Below are positions 36,898-47,130 of a stretch of DNA of 64,000 nucleotides, piece after piece. The stretch is from Moritella marina ATCC 15381. GTDB lineage: Bacteria > Pseudomonadota > Gammaproteobacteria > Enterobacterales > Moritellaceae. The notes beneath the pieces are model-generated. The model did no database searches and had not been told where the DNA came from. It was given only the letters and a program-made list of their open reading frames with translations. The stretch covers positions 62,001 through 126,000 of the forward strand of contig NZ_CP044399.1 in NCBI RefSeq assembly GCF_008931805.1, written 5' to 3'. Numbering within the stretch: position 1 is the first letter of the stretch; every line of letters begins with the position of its first letter. Both the position numbers and the translations under genes were made by a program.

Positions 36898-38493
36898 ATG
36901 TCTATATACACAAATGATATCGATGCGGTAGCGACGTTAAAAGCTGAACAAGGTTCTAAATGGGCTGCAATTAACCCAGAATATACAGCGCGTATGCGTG
37001 CTCAAAACCGTTTTAAAACAGGTATTGAAATTGCACAGTATACGGCAGACATTATGCGTGCAGATATGGAGAACTACGATAATGATTCTTCACTGTACAC
37101 GCAGTCTTTAGGTTGCTGGCATGGTTTTATCGGTCAACAAAAAATGATTTCTATTAAGAAACATTTTGAAAACAACACTGACCGTCGTTATCTTTACCTT
37201 TCAGGTTGGATGGTTGCTGCATTACGCTCTGAGTTTGGTCCACTACCAGACCAATCAATGCATGAAAAAACATCTGTTTCAGCACTCATCGAAGAACTAT
37301 ACACTTTCCTTCGTCAAGCAGACGCGCGTGAATTAGGCGGTTTATTCCGTGAACTAGACGCGGCAAGAGATGCCGGCGATTCAGCTAAAGTTACTGCAAC
37401 ACAAGACAAGATCGATAACCACGTAACGCACGTTGTGCCAATCATTGCTGATATCGATGCGGGCTTTGGTAACGCAGAAGCAACTTACCTACTTGCTAAA
37501 AAAATGATTGAAGCCGGTGCATGTTGTATCCAAATTGAAAACCAAGTATCTGATGAAAAACAATGCGGTCACCAAGACGGTAAAGTAACCGTTCCACATG
37601 AAGATTTCCTAGCGAAAATCAATGCTGTGCGTTATGCATTCCTAGAGCTAGGTATCGACAACGGCGTTATTGTTGCACGTACTGATTCACTAGGCGCAGG
37701 TCTAACAAAACAAATCGCTGTAACGAATGAACCGGGTGACCTTGGTGACCAATATAATTCATTCCTTGATTGTGATGAGATCACACAAGCAGAACTCGGT
37801 AATGGCGATGTTATTCTCAAGAAAGACGGTAAATTATTACGTCCTAAACGTCTACCAAGTAACTTGTTCCAATTTAAAGAAGGCACGGGTGAAGCACGTT
37901 GTGTACTTGATTGCATTACATCACTACAAGGCGGCGCTGATTTATTATGGATTGAAACTGAGAAACCCCACGTTGGTCAAATCGGTGCGATGGTTAATGA
38001 GATCCGTAAAGTAGTACCAAATGCTAAACTTGTTTACAACAACTCGCCATCATTCAACTGGACGCTTAACTTCCGTCAACAAATCTTTGATATCATGGTT
38101 GAAGCAGGTCAAGACGTGTCAGCATATGACCGTGCAGACTTGATGAACGAGAAATATGATACAACAGAATTATCAGCTCAAGCAGATGAGAAGATCCGTA
38201 CATTCCAAGCAGATTCAGCACGTGAAGCGGGTATCTTCCATCACCTAATCACATTACCGACTTACCATACAGCTGCGCTATCAACGGATAACCTAGCGAA
38301 AGAGTACTTCGGTGATGAAGGTATGCTGGGTTATGTTAAGGGTGTTCAACGTAAAGAAATCCGTCAATCGATTGCGTGTGTTAAGCATCAAAACATGGCT
38401 GGTTCTGATATGGGCGATGACCATAAAGAATACTTTGCTGGTGATGCAGCATTGAAAGCTGGCGGCGAAGATAACACGATGAACCAGTTCTAA
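36898..38493 (+). CDS. aceA: Isocitrate lyase, copy 1 (aceBA operon)
   Basis: Cleaves isocitrate to glyoxylate and succinate. 531 aa, the long bacterial isocitrate lyase class (E. coli 434), with catalytic Cys223 in KQCGH (221-225) and metal-binding DIDAGFGN (185-192). Start at ATG 36898, with TAAGGGA six bases upstream. From codon 7 on it is nearly identical to the inverted copy at 49594-51189: four amino-acid differences in 531, three of them in residues 3-6, the fourth Glu versus Gln in FGDEGML. Downstream gene of aceB. Confidence 0.96.
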   Translation: MSIYTNDIDAVATLKAEQGSKWAAINPEYTARMRAQNRFKTGIEIAQYTADIMRADMENYDNDSSLYTQSLGCWHGFIGQQKMISIKKHFENNTDRRYLYLSGWMVAALRSEFGPLPDQSMHEKTSVSALIEELYTFLRQADARELGGLFRELDAARDAGDSAKVTATQDKIDNHVTHVVPIIADIDAGFGNAEATYLLAKKMIEAGACCIQIENQVSDEKQCGHQDGKVTVPHEDFLAKINAVRYAFLELGIDNGVIVARTDSLGAGLTKQIAVTNEPGDLGDQYNSFLDCDEITQAELGNGDVILKKDGKLLRPKRLPSNLFQFKEGTGEARCVLDCITSLQGGADLLWIETEKPHVGQIGAMVNEIRKVVPNAKLVYNNSPSFNWTLNFRQQIFDIMVEAGQDVSAYDRADLMNEKYDTTELSAQADEKIRTFQADSAREAGIFHHLITLPTYHTAALSTDNLAKEYFGDEGMLGYVKGVQRKEIRQSIACVKHQNMAGSDMGDDHKEYFAGDAALKAGGEDNTMNQF

Positions 38494-38619
38494 TAATCGT
38501 TAGACACGCATTATTATAGAATGAGTTATCAGTTAAAATAGAAAGTCAGTTAATATGAAAAAACCAGCTTCGGCTGGTTTTTTGCGTTTAACCACAGACC
38601 CCCTCCCAGCCTCCCCCTT
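36915..38619 (+). repeat. Left arm of 1.7-kb inverted repeat (aceA copy 1 and tail)
   Basis: From codon 6/7 of aceA through the stop, terminator and first part of the GC-rich repeat, this arm matches the reverse complement of 49468-51172 with no length change (1705 bases each) and only scattered, mostly silent differences seen by eye. The last ~125 bases after the stop appear identical. Weaker similarity goes on to about 38730. The arms enclose ~10.8 kb. Confidence 0.93.
38558..38583 (+). terminator. Rho-independent terminator after aceA copy 1
   Basis: AAAAAACCAGC, loop TTCG, GCTGGTTTTTT. UUCG tetraloop and long T run. Identical in the second copy at 49502-49529. Confidence 0.95.
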
Positions 38620-38734
38620 TAAAAAGGGGGAGGCGTAAGTGTAAGAGCCAAAACAAGTGCAGACTGCACTTTATTTTAATTCCCTCCCTTCTACTTTATA
38701 TAAAAAGTAGGGGAGGGCTAAGGTGGGGTCATGT
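38595..38734 (+). repeat. GC-rich REP-like palindromic repeat, copy 2
   Basis: Starts CAGACCCCCTCCCAGCC and ends AAGGTGGGGTCATGT. Inside are a perfect hairpin CCTCCCCCTT/AAGGGGGAGG (38609-38632), a short palindrome AAGTGCAGACTGCACTT and a second hairpin CCCTCCC...GGGAGGG. It lies between the convergent aceA copy 1 and the slipin gene. Confidence 0.85.
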
Positions 38735-38751
38735 TTAATCTTAAGGGTGGA

Positions 38752-39540
38752 TCATGTATCATCTTTACTTTTTTCTTTTTTACCAGGCATTAGGTTAGCC
38801 AGTAACTCTGTCGGCATTGGGAACAGAATAGTGGAATTTTTTTCACTGGCGATCTCGGTTAAGGTTTGCAGATAACGCAGTAAGATCGCATTGGGTTCTT
38901 GGGCTAGTTTCGCTGCTGCTTCGACTAATTTATCTGATGCTTCCATTTCCCCTGAGGCATGAATGACTTTCGCCCGTCGTGTTCTTTCTGCCTCAGCTTG
39001 CCGTGCAATCGCCCTGACCATGGTTTCGTTTAAATCAATGTGTTTTATTTCTACGTTAGACACCTTGATACCCCAACCATCGGTACGGGCGTCTAAAATA
39101 GCTTGAATGTCAGTATTGAGCATGTCTCTATTGGCTAACATCTCATCCAATTCATGCTGACCCAATACCGAACGTAATGTAGTTTGCGCCAGTTGTGAGG
39201 TAGCCTGTAGAAAGTTTTCGACGTTGATGATGGCTTTTTGCGAGTCGATTACGCGAAAATAAATTACCGCATTGACGCGTACGGAGACATTATCGCGACT
39301 GATCACATCTTGACTCGGCACATCCATAACCACGGTACGTAAATCGACACGGACCATTTGTTGTATTATCGGGATGACGATGATCAGGCCCGGGCCTTTG
39401 ACCTTTTCAAAACGGCCGAGAAAAAAGATAACACCACGTTCATATTCACGTAGGATCCGAAACATGCTGATGATTAACAGGAGCAATAAAAAAATAATCG
39501 CTCCGGTGAATAACATGCCGCTACTGAGGATTGCTTGCAT
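38752..39540 (-). CDS. Slipin (SPFH/stomatin-like membrane protein)
   Basis: 262 aa with one N-terminal membrane helix (~8-28) and an SPFH domain (~30-220): [39 protein letters not shown], and [19 protein letters not shown]. The C-terminal helical end [20 protein letters not shown] is typical of slipins. It overlaps the 3' end of nfeD by 20 bases, the classic NfeD-slipin operon in which the protease cleaves the stomatin partner in archaeal homologues. Role: membrane microdomain organisation, inferred. Confidence 0.92.
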   Translation of the reverse strand: MQAILSSGMLFTGAIIFLLLLLIISMFRILREYERGVIFFLGRFEKVKGPGLIIVIPIIQQMVRVDLRTVVMDVPSQDVISRDNVSVRVNAVIYFRVIDSQKAIINVENFLQATSQLAQTTLRSVLGQHELDEMLANRDMLNTDIQAILDARTDGWGIKVSNVEIKHIDLNETMVRAIARQAEAERTRRAKVIHASGEMEASDKLVEAAAKLAQEPNAILLRYLQTLTEIASEKNSTILFPMPTELLANLMPGKKEKSKDDT

Positions 39541-41065
39541 CGTTAACCTCCAATTCAGTGACTGGCAATAAGATCAGCGTTAAGCCATCAATGCCATTGA
39601 TTTGTACTGTCTGCCCTGCGGTGAGTTGTTGTGGACAATAAGCTGACCAGCGTTCACCCTTTATATTAATATGACCTTGACCGATGAATCCTGTGTCTGC
39701 GGTGGCCAGAGCACCAATCAATGCTTCTTTCCCACTAACGACTTTGTTTTTGCGTATATCCCATAAATACCCAAATACAAACACAAAAAACAGTAATGAC
39801 ACCACCGCTAATGCTGCGATGAGTTGTAGCGATACCTGAAACTGCGGTAGATCGGTATCAAATAAAAATATTGATCCGAGAGTGAAAGCAATCAGCCCGC
39901 CAAGTCCAAAAATACCCACACTTGGTGACATAGATTCAGCTATCAAGAACGCAATCCCCAGTAATAATAAGGCCAGGCCGACATAATCAAGTGGTAACAG
40001 TTGAAAAGCGTACAGAGCGATGAATAAGGAAATCGATCCTGCAATACCAGCTATTCCAATACCGGGGCTGTAAAACTCGAGTAAGATGCCATAGACCCCT
40101 ATTAGCATTAGTATGTAGGCAATATTCGGGTCGGTGATAGTGCCAATAAAGTTACTGCGCCAATTCGGTTTACGTAGCTCCAATGGACGGTTGGTCAATG
40201 TCAGTAACCTTTGTTGCTGTTTAATCATGATGTATTGGCCGTCGAGTTTGGTCAATAGATGTTGTGGTGATTGCGCGATCAGATTAATGACGTTTTTATC
40301 CAATGCTTCGACAGCAGTCAGTGTCGCAGCTTCGGTCACGGCTAACTCTGCCCATTGCACATTACGCTTACGCAATTGCGCTAAAGAACGAATGTAGGCA
40401 ACTGAATCGTTTAGTACTTTCTTTTCCATGGCTGTTTTTTCAGCTACTTGTGGTGAGTTCGTTGGATCTTTACTGTTCTGCTTCGCATTATCCTGCTTAG
40501 TACCGCTGCCTTCTGAGTTTTCGGATCGTGTATCGGGTTTGTTATCCGCATCAGGTGTTGGTTGATAAGGATTGGCTGGTTTTTTATCACCGCCGCCGGG
40601 CAGAGGGGGACCAATACTAACAGGTGTTGCTGCACCTAATGTTGTCGTGGTTGCCATGGCGGCGATATGACAAGCATAGAGAATATAGGTACCGGCACTG
40701 GCGGCTCTTGCGCCCGGAGGGTGAACCAAGCAAGCAATAGGGATATCGGAGTTTAAAATAGCTTGGTTAATGTCACGTAAGCTAGAGACTAAGCCGCCAG
40801 GGGTATCGATAGTAATAATTATCAGTGGTGCTAAATTGGAGTCTAACGTACCGTTATCGCCTTGACTTACTGTGGCAGTTTGCTGATTCGCGCGCTCAAT
40901 TTCAGACGTGAGGTAATGACTAACCGCAGGGCCAATGGCACCTTTGATGGTTAATACTGGTACTGACGCGATGCTGTTGCTGGCAGTCGTCTCAGCAAGC
41001 TCAGTCTGGTTAGCGTTTAATATACTGCTGTAAAATAATAGCAGGCTTATGAGAAAATAATGCAT
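39521..41065 (-). CDS. NfeD family membrane-bound ClpP-class serine protease
   Basis: 514 aa. Signal peptide [18 protein letters not shown], ClpP-type protease domain (~35-290) with IDTPGG and nucleophile Ser123 in AASAGTY, and general-base Lys region [13 protein letters not shown] low-complexity Pro/Asn/Asp linker (~165-200) interrupts it. Four or so membrane helices (~325-430) precede the C-terminal NfeD OB-fold domain (~445-510). The ATG at 41065 fits the GAGAG site better than the ATG at 41074, which touches it. A hairpin covers this start. Operon with the slipin. Confidence 0.88.
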   Translation of the reverse strand: MHYFLISLLLFYSSILNANQTELAETTASNSIASVPVLTIKGAIGPAVSHYLTSEIERANQQTATVSQGDNGTLDSNLAPLIIITIDTPGGLVSSLRDINQAILNSDIPIACLVHPPGARAASAGTYILYACHIAAMATTTTLGAATPVSIGPPLPGGGDKKPANPYQPTPDADNKPDTRSENSEGSGTKQDNAKQNSKDPTNSPQVAEKTAMEKKVLNDSVAYIRSLAQLRKRNVQWAELAVTEAATLTAVEALDKNVINLIAQSPQHLLTKLDGQYIMIKQQQRLLTLTNRPLELRKPNWRSNFIGTITDPNIAYILMLIGVYGILLEFYSPGIGIAGIAGSISLFIALYAFQLLPLDYVGLALLLLGIAFLIAESMSPSVGIFGLGGLIAFTLGSIFLFDTDLPQFQVSLQLIAALAVVSLLFFVFVFGYLWDIRKNKVVSGKEALIGALATADTGFIGQGHINIKGERWSAYCPQQLTAGQTVQINGIDGLTLILLPVTELEVNDASNPQ

Positions 41066-41095
41066 AGGTAACATCTCTCGATGACGTTACCTATA
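41063..41095 (-). promoter_or_regulatory. Hairpin covering the nfeD translation start
   Basis: On the minus strand ATAGGTAAC (41094-41086) pairs perfectly with GTTACCTAT (41072-41064), extendable by one U-G pair. The 13-base loop contains the GAGAG ribosome-binding site, and the start codon begins in the closing stem. It could gate translation, for example by temperature or a protein. Confidence 0.5.
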
Positions 41096-41182
41096 TTTTA
41101 GCTCATAAATACCATGCCCGCGCGTCCTTGGTAATCGTCATGATAGCGGTTATATGAGGGGGATTTGGATTGTGCTGAGACG

Positions 41183-42883
41183 TCATGACAGCTTAAATTG
41201 TCTGAGCAGTGATTCTAACTCTTTGCCAGCGGCTGATAAGTCAGTTGAAACTTGTGTTGTCTCATGGCTAGATGTTAATAGTTGGGTGACGACATCGCGA
41301 ATATTGATCATGCTGCGGTTTATTTCATCGGAGACTGAACTTTGCTCTGTGGCGGCGGTGGCAATCTGCGTGGTCATATCATTAATACCATCAACAGCAT
41401 CGGTGACGGCAGATAAGCTCCCGCTGATTTGCGTCGATGATTGCATCACATGCGCACTGGTTTCTTGGCTGGTTTTCATTGCGCTAACGGCTTGTGCGAC
41501 AAATTGATGTAGACCATCAAGCATGACCTTAATTTCTAATGTGCTGTCTTGTGTCCGGCTGGCTAAACTACGCACCTCATCAGCAACTACTGCGAAACCT
41601 CGGCCTTGTTCACCGGCTCTTGCTGCTTCGATCGCGGCATTGAGAGCGAGTAAGTTAGTTTGTTCGGCAATCGCGCCAATGACTTGCAATACATGATCAA
41701 TTTTTTGTGATTGATCGTGTAATGAGGTCATGTGACCGCTGGCTTGTTCGACATTATTGACTAAGTTGGTAATGGCGTTATTCGATGTTGAAACATTATC
41801 TTGTGCTAATAAAGAATCTTGCGTCGCTAATTGAGTTGCATCTGCGACTTGAGTAACATTTTCCGCGACATCATTGGCAGTCGCATTCATTTGCGTAACA
41901 GCTGTAACGACTTGGTCTGTTTCATTATTATGAATGGTAAGTTGCGCGGTAGTTTTTTGCGTCTGCTGGCTTAAGCTACTCGCTGAATCTGTGACTTGGC
42001 GAGTCACATCTGCCACTGAACTGATAATACACTGTAATTTCGATGTGAATCGGTTAAACGCATTACCCAGCTGGGCTATCTCATCACTGCCTTTGATTTC
42101 TAAACGGCGAGTTAAATCACCTTCGCCATCAGCAATGTCATTAAGGGTATTGAGCATGTCGTTAATTGGGTTTGCCACTCGTTGCGCTATCCATAACATC
42201 ATTAAGCTGGTGAGAATGACGATCACGACGGCACTGATCACTGCGTATTGTATTTGTGTGTAAAGCTGCTGCCATGATGAAGCGCTGAAAATCGCTAAAT
42301 CTTTATCAATATCATCTATATAAACTCCTGTCCCGATGAACCAATCAGTACCGGCAATCGGTGCGGAATAACTTAATTTTGGCTGCAGTGAATCAGTACC
42401 GGGTTTAGGATAAACATACTCAACAAAACCACCGCCAGATTGACTTGCTTTGATGAGTTCTTGGATGAGCATCACCCCATTTTTATCTTGTAATGCGAAA
42501 CGGTCTTGGCCTTGATTAGCAGCATTAGAGGCATCGGCAATATTGATGCCTTTACTGTCATAAATGAAGAAGTAGCCGAGACTCTTGTCGCCATAACGGG
42601 CTTGTTTAAGGAGATCGCGTACATTTGCTAAGCTTTGCTGTTGATTTAGGTTGTTAGCTGAGGCAAGGGTCATTTCTCGCTGAATTATTTTTTGCGTTAT
42701 TTTTACCGCATCACTGATTTGTTTCTGGCGTTCGCTAATGAGCAGTGATTCGTGGTTATTGATCATGCTGGTGACTGATTTTGCCTGTAAATTGGCGATG
42801 ATTGCGAGTGCAACTGATAACGCAATAATCATGGGAACTATAGCAATCAGTAGTAATTTATTCTGCATTCTTAAATTATTCAT
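41183..42883 (-). CDS. Methyl-accepting chemotaxis protein with periplasmic Cache domain
   Basis: 566 aa. Membrane helices at ~8-31 and ~212-233 bracket a periplasmic single-Cache domain (~35-205) with [12 protein letters not shown] and [11 protein letters not shown]...LSYSAPI...[16 protein letters not shown] domain (~234-287) and the cytoplasmic signalling domain follow, with the conserved tip [20 protein letters not shown] near 410-430. The tail carries no NWETF-type CheR tether. The ligand is not predictable; Cache_2 domains often bind small organic acids. Alone in its unit. Confidence 0.93.
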   Translation of the reverse strand: MNNLRMQNKLLLIAIVPMIIALSVALAIIANLQAKSVTSMINNHESLLISERQKQISDAVKITQKIIQREMTLASANNLNQQQSLANVRDLLKQARYGDKSLGYFFIYDSKGINIADASNAANQGQDRFALQDKNGVMLIQELIKASQSGGGFVEYVYPKPGTDSLQPKLSYSAPIAGTDWFIGTGVYIDDIDKDLAIFSASSWQQLYTQIQYAVISAVVIVILTSLMMLWIAQRVANPINDMLNTLNDIADGEGDLTRRLEIKGSDEIAQLGNAFNRFTSKLQCIISSVADVTRQVTDSASSLSQQTQKTTAQLTIHNNETDQVVTAVTQMNATANDVAENVTQVADATQLATQDSLLAQDNVSTSNNAITNLVNNVEQASGHMTSLHDQSQKIDHVLQVIGAIAEQTNLLALNAAIEAARAGEQGRGFAVVADEVRSLASRTQDSTLEIKVMLDGLHQFVAQAVSAMKTSQETSAHVMQSSTQISGSLSAVTDAVDGINDMTTQIATAATEQSSVSDEINRSMINIRDVVTQLLTSSHETTQVSTDLSAAGKELESLLRQFKLS

Positions 42884-43282
42884 GACCTAACCTTGTGATC
42901 CGTTAAAAATAACAACATGTCTTATTAAGTCATTTTTTTATGATTTTTTATATATTATCGTGCTTGAACTGTTAACTAGATGTTTATTTTTTGTTTTTTT
43001 TTATTTTTTTTACTAACCACAAGTGGTTATTTATAAAACAGGCTGTTATTTTTCATAAACCCAGCTCTGATAAGCTTCGAGCTGGCTTTTTCTACCCGTT
43101 ATAAATTATCTTATGACGATAACGCGCGATATTTTCATTTGAAATATTATGTTTTACTGTCTTGATTTATCAGCACTTGGTTGCATGTTAAACAGTTGTG
43201 GGTATTATGTTTATCTGTTTGTTGAATATTTAGCCTGATAATGTGCGTTGTCAGAATTTTAAATCTTAAGGAAGGGATGTAG
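42884..43282. other. 399-base gap between mcp and the Na+/amino-acid symporter gene
   Basis: Very T-rich at 42985-43012, a TAACCAC-AA-GTGGTTA hairpin at 43014-43029, an intrinsic terminator at 43061-43091 and about 190 bases more to the symporter start. No gene seen. I checked for glycine-riboswitch-like conserved blocks and did not find them. Confidence 0.5.
43061..43091 (+). terminator. Orphan plus-strand terminator in the symporter leader
   Basis: CCAGCTC (43061-43067), GAGCTGG (43079-43085), then CTTTTTCT. No plus-strand gene lies upstream until far away, as the neighbour mcp is on the minus strand. It would end a transcript that begins in the gap, so it may be an attenuator for the symporter or the end of a small RNA. 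Confidence 0.6.
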
Positions 43283-44644
43283 ATGGAAGCTTTAACAAAT
43301 TTTATTTCTGCGGTAAATGGTGTGGTGTGGGGTGTTCCTATGCTTGTCATGATCCTTGGGGTAGGACTATTCCTATCATTGGGACTGAAATTAATGCCTA
43401 TTTTAAAATTAGGCACTGGCTTTAAATTACTTTGGGCGGGACGGAAAAGCAGTTCTGGTGACAAAGGTGAAATATCGCCGTTTAATGCGTTAATGACATC
43501 GCTTTCTGCGACTATCGGTACCGGTAATATTGCTGGTGTTGCTACGGCTATCTTTTTAGGTGGACCCGGCGCGTTATTTTGGATGTGGTGTACTGCGTTA
43601 GTAGGCATGGCAACGAAATATGCTGAAGCAGTATGCGCAGTGAAATATCGTGAAAAAGATGCCAATGGTAACCACGTTGGTGGTCCAATGTATTACATCA
43701 AAAATGGTTTAGGCAGCAAGTGGGCTTGGCTCGGTACTGCGTTTGCTATCTTTGGTTCAATTGCTGGTTTTGGTATTGGTAACACAGTGCAGTCAAATTC
43801 AGTTGCTGATGCATTATCAAGTAGCTTTGGTATTGAGCCAATGGTATCTGGCTTAGTGATGATGGTATTGGTTGGTCTGGTACTAATGGGTGGCGTTAAG
43901 CGTATTGCTGATGTTGCGGGTAAATTAGTACCGTTAATGGCTGTCTTCTACATCGGTGCTGGTGTTGTCGTATTAGCGATGAATGCGAGCGAGATCCCTG
44001 CTGCATTTGCATTAATCATTGAAAGCGCATTTAGTCCTGTGGCTGCACAAGGCGGTTTCGCTGGTGCTGCTGTTTGGGCTGCAATCCGTTTCGGTGTGGC
44101 ACGTGGTGTGTTCTCTAACGAAGCTGGTTTAGGTAGCGCGCCAATTGCGCATGCTGCTGCTCAAACTAATGATCCGGTTAAACAGGGTCTTATCGCTATG
44201 TTAGGTACGTTTATTGATACGCTTGTTGTTTGTACCATCACTGGTCTGGCTATTGTGGTATCAGGTGCGTGGACATCGGGTGAGACGGGCGCCGCATTAA
44301 CATCTGCTGCGTTTGCAAGTGCGTTACCTGGTATTGGTAACTACATTGTTGCTATTGCACTGTCGGTATTTGCGTTCACGACGATCCTTGGCTGGAGTTT
44401 CTACAGCGAAAAATGTGTACAGTATCTATTTGGCGTGAAAGCGATAGTACCATTCCGTATCTTATGGATTGTAGCAGTGCCAATTGGTGCAACAAGTTCA
44501 TTAAGCTTCGTTTGGCTGCTAGCTGATACGCTAAATGCGATGATGGCACTACCTAACTTGATCGCGCTGGCGCTGCTAAGCCCTGTGGTATTTAAGTTAA
44601 CCAAAGAGTATTTTGCTAAGCAAGGTGAAGCAGCTAAACAATAA
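43283..44644 (+). CDS. Na+:alanine/glycine symporter (AGCS family)
   Basis: 453-residue inner-membrane protein with ~11 hydrophobic helices. Family signatures: GTGNIAGVATAIFLGGPGALFWMW (~residues 77-100), KYAEAVCAVKYR, GGPMYYIKNGLG and the long NEAGLGSAPIAHAAAQTNDP (~279-298). It takes up alanine, glycine or related amino acids with sodium. ATG at 43283 with AAGGAAGGGA upstream. Preceded by an unexplained leader with a terminator; ends in its own terminator. Confidence 0.92.
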   Translation: MEALTNFISAVNGVVWGVPMLVMILGVGLFLSLGLKLMPILKLGTGFKLLWAGRKSSSGDKGEISPFNALMTSLSATIGTGNIAGVATAIFLGGPGALFWMWCTALVGMATKYAEAVCAVKYREKDANGNHVGGPMYYIKNGLGSKWAWLGTAFAIFGSIAGFGIGNTVQSNSVADALSSSFGIEPMVSGLVMMVLVGLVLMGGVKRIADVAGKLVPLMAVFYIGAGVVVLAMNASEIPAAFALIIESAFSPVAAQGGFAGAAVWAAIRFGVARGVFSNEAGLGSAPIAHAAAQTNDPVKQGLIAMLGTFIDTLVVCTITGLAIVVSGAWTSGETGAALTSAAFASALPGIGNYIVAIALSVFAFTTILGWSFYSEKCVQYLFGVKAIVPFRILWIVAVPIGATSSLSFVWLLADTLNAMMALPNLIALALLSPVVFKLTKEYFAKQGEAAKQ

Positions 44645-44678
44645 AAATAATCATTAGTTGTTATTTATAAATACTTAT

Positions 44679-44720
44679 AACCCCTGTCTATTTTGTGCTA
44701 AATAGTCGGGGGTTTTGTTT
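44679..44720 (+). terminator. Rho-independent terminator after the AGCS gene
   Basis: AACCCC and CTATTT arms pair with AAATAG and GGGGTT, with a small internal loop (TGT/TCG), then TTTTGTTTTTT. Confidence 0.8.
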
Positions 44721-44829
44721 TTTAGGCGTAAAATTTAATCTTGGATATTGATTGCCTGTCAGGCTATCTTTCGCTACTGTGTTTTTACATGTAAATGATA
44801 AATATGAATGAGCAGGGAAAGATACGATC

Positions 44830-46014
44830 ATGAGTTCAGAAAAATTAGCCACACAGTTGGTATCAGCAGGACGCGACAGAAAATTCTCACACGGTTCAGT
44901 TAACCCTGTAGTACAACGCGCATCATCCATTGTATTTGATTCAGTTAAAGCCAAAAAAGCAGCAACAGCGAAACGCGCTGACGGTGAATTATTTTACGGT
45001 CGCCGTGGCACGCAAACGCATTTTTCTCTGCAAGAGGCGATGACAGAGCTTGAAGGTGGCGCAGGCTGTGCACTTTATCCTTGTGGTGCAGCAGCGGTAA
45101 CCAACTCTATCTTGTCATTTGTCAGTGCGGGTGAGCATATCCTCATGACCGGGGCTGCGTATGAACCAACACAAGATTTTTGTAATGTGATGTTAGCTAA
45201 AATGAACGTAGCAACGACGTATTATGATCCTATGTTAGGCGAGGGTATTGCGGCATTAATGCAAGACAACACTAGCGTGGTATTTTTAGAATCACCAAGT
45301 TCAGTGACCATGGAAGTACAAGATATTCCTGCGATTGTAAAAGCAGTTCGTGCAGTAAATCCTGAAGTGATTATCATGATGGATAATACCTGGGCAGCGG
45401 GTATCTTGTTTAAAGCATTAGAGCATGATATTGATATTTCTATTCAAGCGGGTACGAAGTACATCATCGGTCATTCTGACTATATGTTAGGTACCGCCGT
45501 TGCTAATGAGCGTTGCTGGGCACAATTACGTGAACAGTCTTACCTTATGGGGCAAATGGTTGATGCTGATACTGCGTACATGGCGAGCCGTGGTTTACGC
45601 ACTATGGGTATTCGTTTAAAGCAGCATGAAGCGGCAAGTATTCAAGTGGCGGATTGGTTAAGCGCTCGTCCAGAAGTGGAACGTGTTAATCATCCAGCAT
45701 TACCAAGCTGTAAAGGTCACGAATTTTACAAACGTGACTTTAACGGTTGTAACGGTTTGTTCTCGTTTATCTTAAAAGACAAATTAAGTAATGAACAACT
45801 GGCTAACTATTTAGATAACTTTACCCATTTCAGCATGGCCTATTCGTGGGGCGGTTATGAGTCATTAATTTTGGCTAACCAAGCGTCAGAGTTGAACCGT
45901 ATTCGACCTGCTGGAGATGTAGATTTCACTGGTACGCTAGTGCGTTTACACATAGGTTTGGAAGATGTAGCAGACTTGATTGCTGACTTAGAAGCGGGTT
46001 TTGCGCGACTTTAA
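44830..46014 (+). CDS. metC: Cystathionine beta-lyase MetC
   Basis: PLP enzyme of methionine synthesis: cystathionine to homocysteine, pyruvate and ammonia. 394 aa (E. coli 395). PLP lysine Lys210 in [29 protein letters not shown] (~56-71), [22 protein letters not shown] and the C-terminal [14 protein letters not shown] are MetC-type and separate it from MetB. Alone between convergent units. I saw no strong MetJ box in front of it. Confidence 0.93.
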   Translation: MSSEKLATQLVSAGRDRKFSHGSVNPVVQRASSIVFDSVKAKKAATAKRADGELFYGRRGTQTHFSLQEAMTELEGGAGCALYPCGAAAVTNSILSFVSAGEHILMTGAAYEPTQDFCNVMLAKMNVATTYYDPMLGEGIAALMQDNTSVVFLESPSSVTMEVQDIPAIVKAVRAVNPEVIIMMDNTWAAGILFKALEHDIDISIQAGTKYIIGHSDYMLGTAVANERCWAQLREQSYLMGQMVDADTAYMASRGLRTMGIRLKQHEAASIQVADWLSARPEVERVNHPALPSCKGHEFYKRDFNGCNGLFSFILKDKLSNEQLANYLDNFTHFSMAYSWGGYESLILANQASELNRIRPAGDVDFTGTLVRLHIGLEDVADLIADLEAGFARL

Positions 46015-46033
46015 CTATTCAGCGTTACTGAAC

Positions 46034-46079
46034 ATAATGAGTAGCAACGGATTAAAACTAATCCGTCGCTACTCATTAT
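46034..46079. terminator. Long hairpin between convergent metC and EamA gene
   Basis: Arms of 21 bases (46034-46054 and 46059-46079, one mismatch) around AAAC. No strong T run on either side, so it may act mainly as an mRNA 3'-end stabiliser or convergent-gene barrier. Confidence 0.65.
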
Positions 46080-46094
46080 AAGACTAAATAACTG

Positions 46095-46988
46095 CTAAGA
46101 CGGAATAACCACTTCTTTTTTGACAACCTTTCTCGACTTAAACTGCGTCATCGCCACACCTGTCAATACCAATCCTCCGCCAATAAACTGCTCACTCGAT
46201 AGCTGTTCATTAAGAATGAAAGTTGCCATGATTGCAGTAAATACTGGTAATAGATTCATGAACATGGCCGATTTATCTGCGCCGAAGTGTTGAATACTCT
46301 GCATCCATAACCAAGTGGCTAAGATTGACGTCGGTATTGCGGCATATAATACTAGCGGTAATGATTCAGTAGTTAGGCTGACTTGACCGTGGTACGTCAA
46401 TACTGGTAATAAGATGATTACTGCAAATACCATCTGCACATACAGCGCGATCCAGTTATTAAACGGTAGGCGCCAGCGTTTAAGTAATACGCCGTATAGT
46501 GAGTAACTACAAGCAGCAATGAGCATGTAAGTATCACCAATATTAATACCTTCCGATAACAAGTTACTGATGTTACCGTGACTTAGCATATACACTAAAC
46601 CTGTCAGCGAAATCATCGCACCAAACAAGGCTTTTTTAGTTAATGTCAGCGCGAGTATCGGTACGCTAAACATCAAGCTTAGCAAAGGGACTAAAGCAAA
46701 AATCAGCGTCATGTGGGTCGCTGTTGTTGTCGCTGCGGCAAAGTAGGCGAGGGATTGATTAATCGCCATGCCCAGTAAGGCAAGGAATGCTAACTTAGCT
46801 AAATAAGGCTTAATGGCATGGCGTTTTTTCCATACCGGTTTGATTAAAAAAGGCGTTAAAGTAATTAAGGCGATGAACCAACGATAGAAAGAAATCGTTT
46901 CGGGTGCGATCACATTGGTCGATAAAATATTAACAATCGAATTGCCTGACCAGATGATAACCGTGAATAGCGGGAGTAAAAAGTACAT
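46095..46988 (-). CDS. EamA/DMT-family membrane transporter (first of two)
   Basis: 297 aa, about ten membrane helices in two EamA halves (~5-135 and ~150-285), e.g. VIIWSGNSIVNILSTNVIAPETISFYRWF and GDTYMLIAACSYSLYGVLLKRW. The C-terminal tail FKSRKVVKKEVVIPS is basic, as expected for a cytoplasmic end. Likely an exporter or permease of amino acids or metabolites, substrate unknown. Followed upstream by another EamA gene on the same strand, separated by 142 bases. Confidence 0.85.
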   Translation of the reverse strand: MYFLLPLFTVIIWSGNSIVNILSTNVIAPETISFYRWFIALITLTPFLIKPVWKKRHAIKPYLAKLAFLALLGMAINQSLAYFAAATTTATHMTLIFALVPLLSLMFSVPILALTLTKKALFGAMISLTGLVYMLSHGNISNLLSEGINIGDTYMLIAACSYSLYGVLLKRWRLPFNNWIALYVQMVFAVIILLPVLTYHGQVSLTTESLPLVLYAAIPTSILATWLWMQSIQHFGADKSAMFMNLLPVFTAIMATFILNEQLSSEQFIGGGLVLTGVAMTQFKSRKVVKKEVVIPS

Positions 46989-47130
46989 GGGATCTGCTTA
47001 CGTATAAAAAGAAGATTGTAGCAGAGAATATAATGTAATTTATAGAGAATAAACCAAGGTGACGTAATGAGATAGAATCATCACCTTGGTTCAGCGTTAT
47101 TTGCGGATTTTATTACCTAGTACGCTATTC

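Noticed and set aside
42884-43282. Glycine riboswitch before the Na+/amino-acid symporter
   Set aside because: Family context suggested it, but the conserved paired glycine-aptamer cores are not visible in this very T-rich leader.
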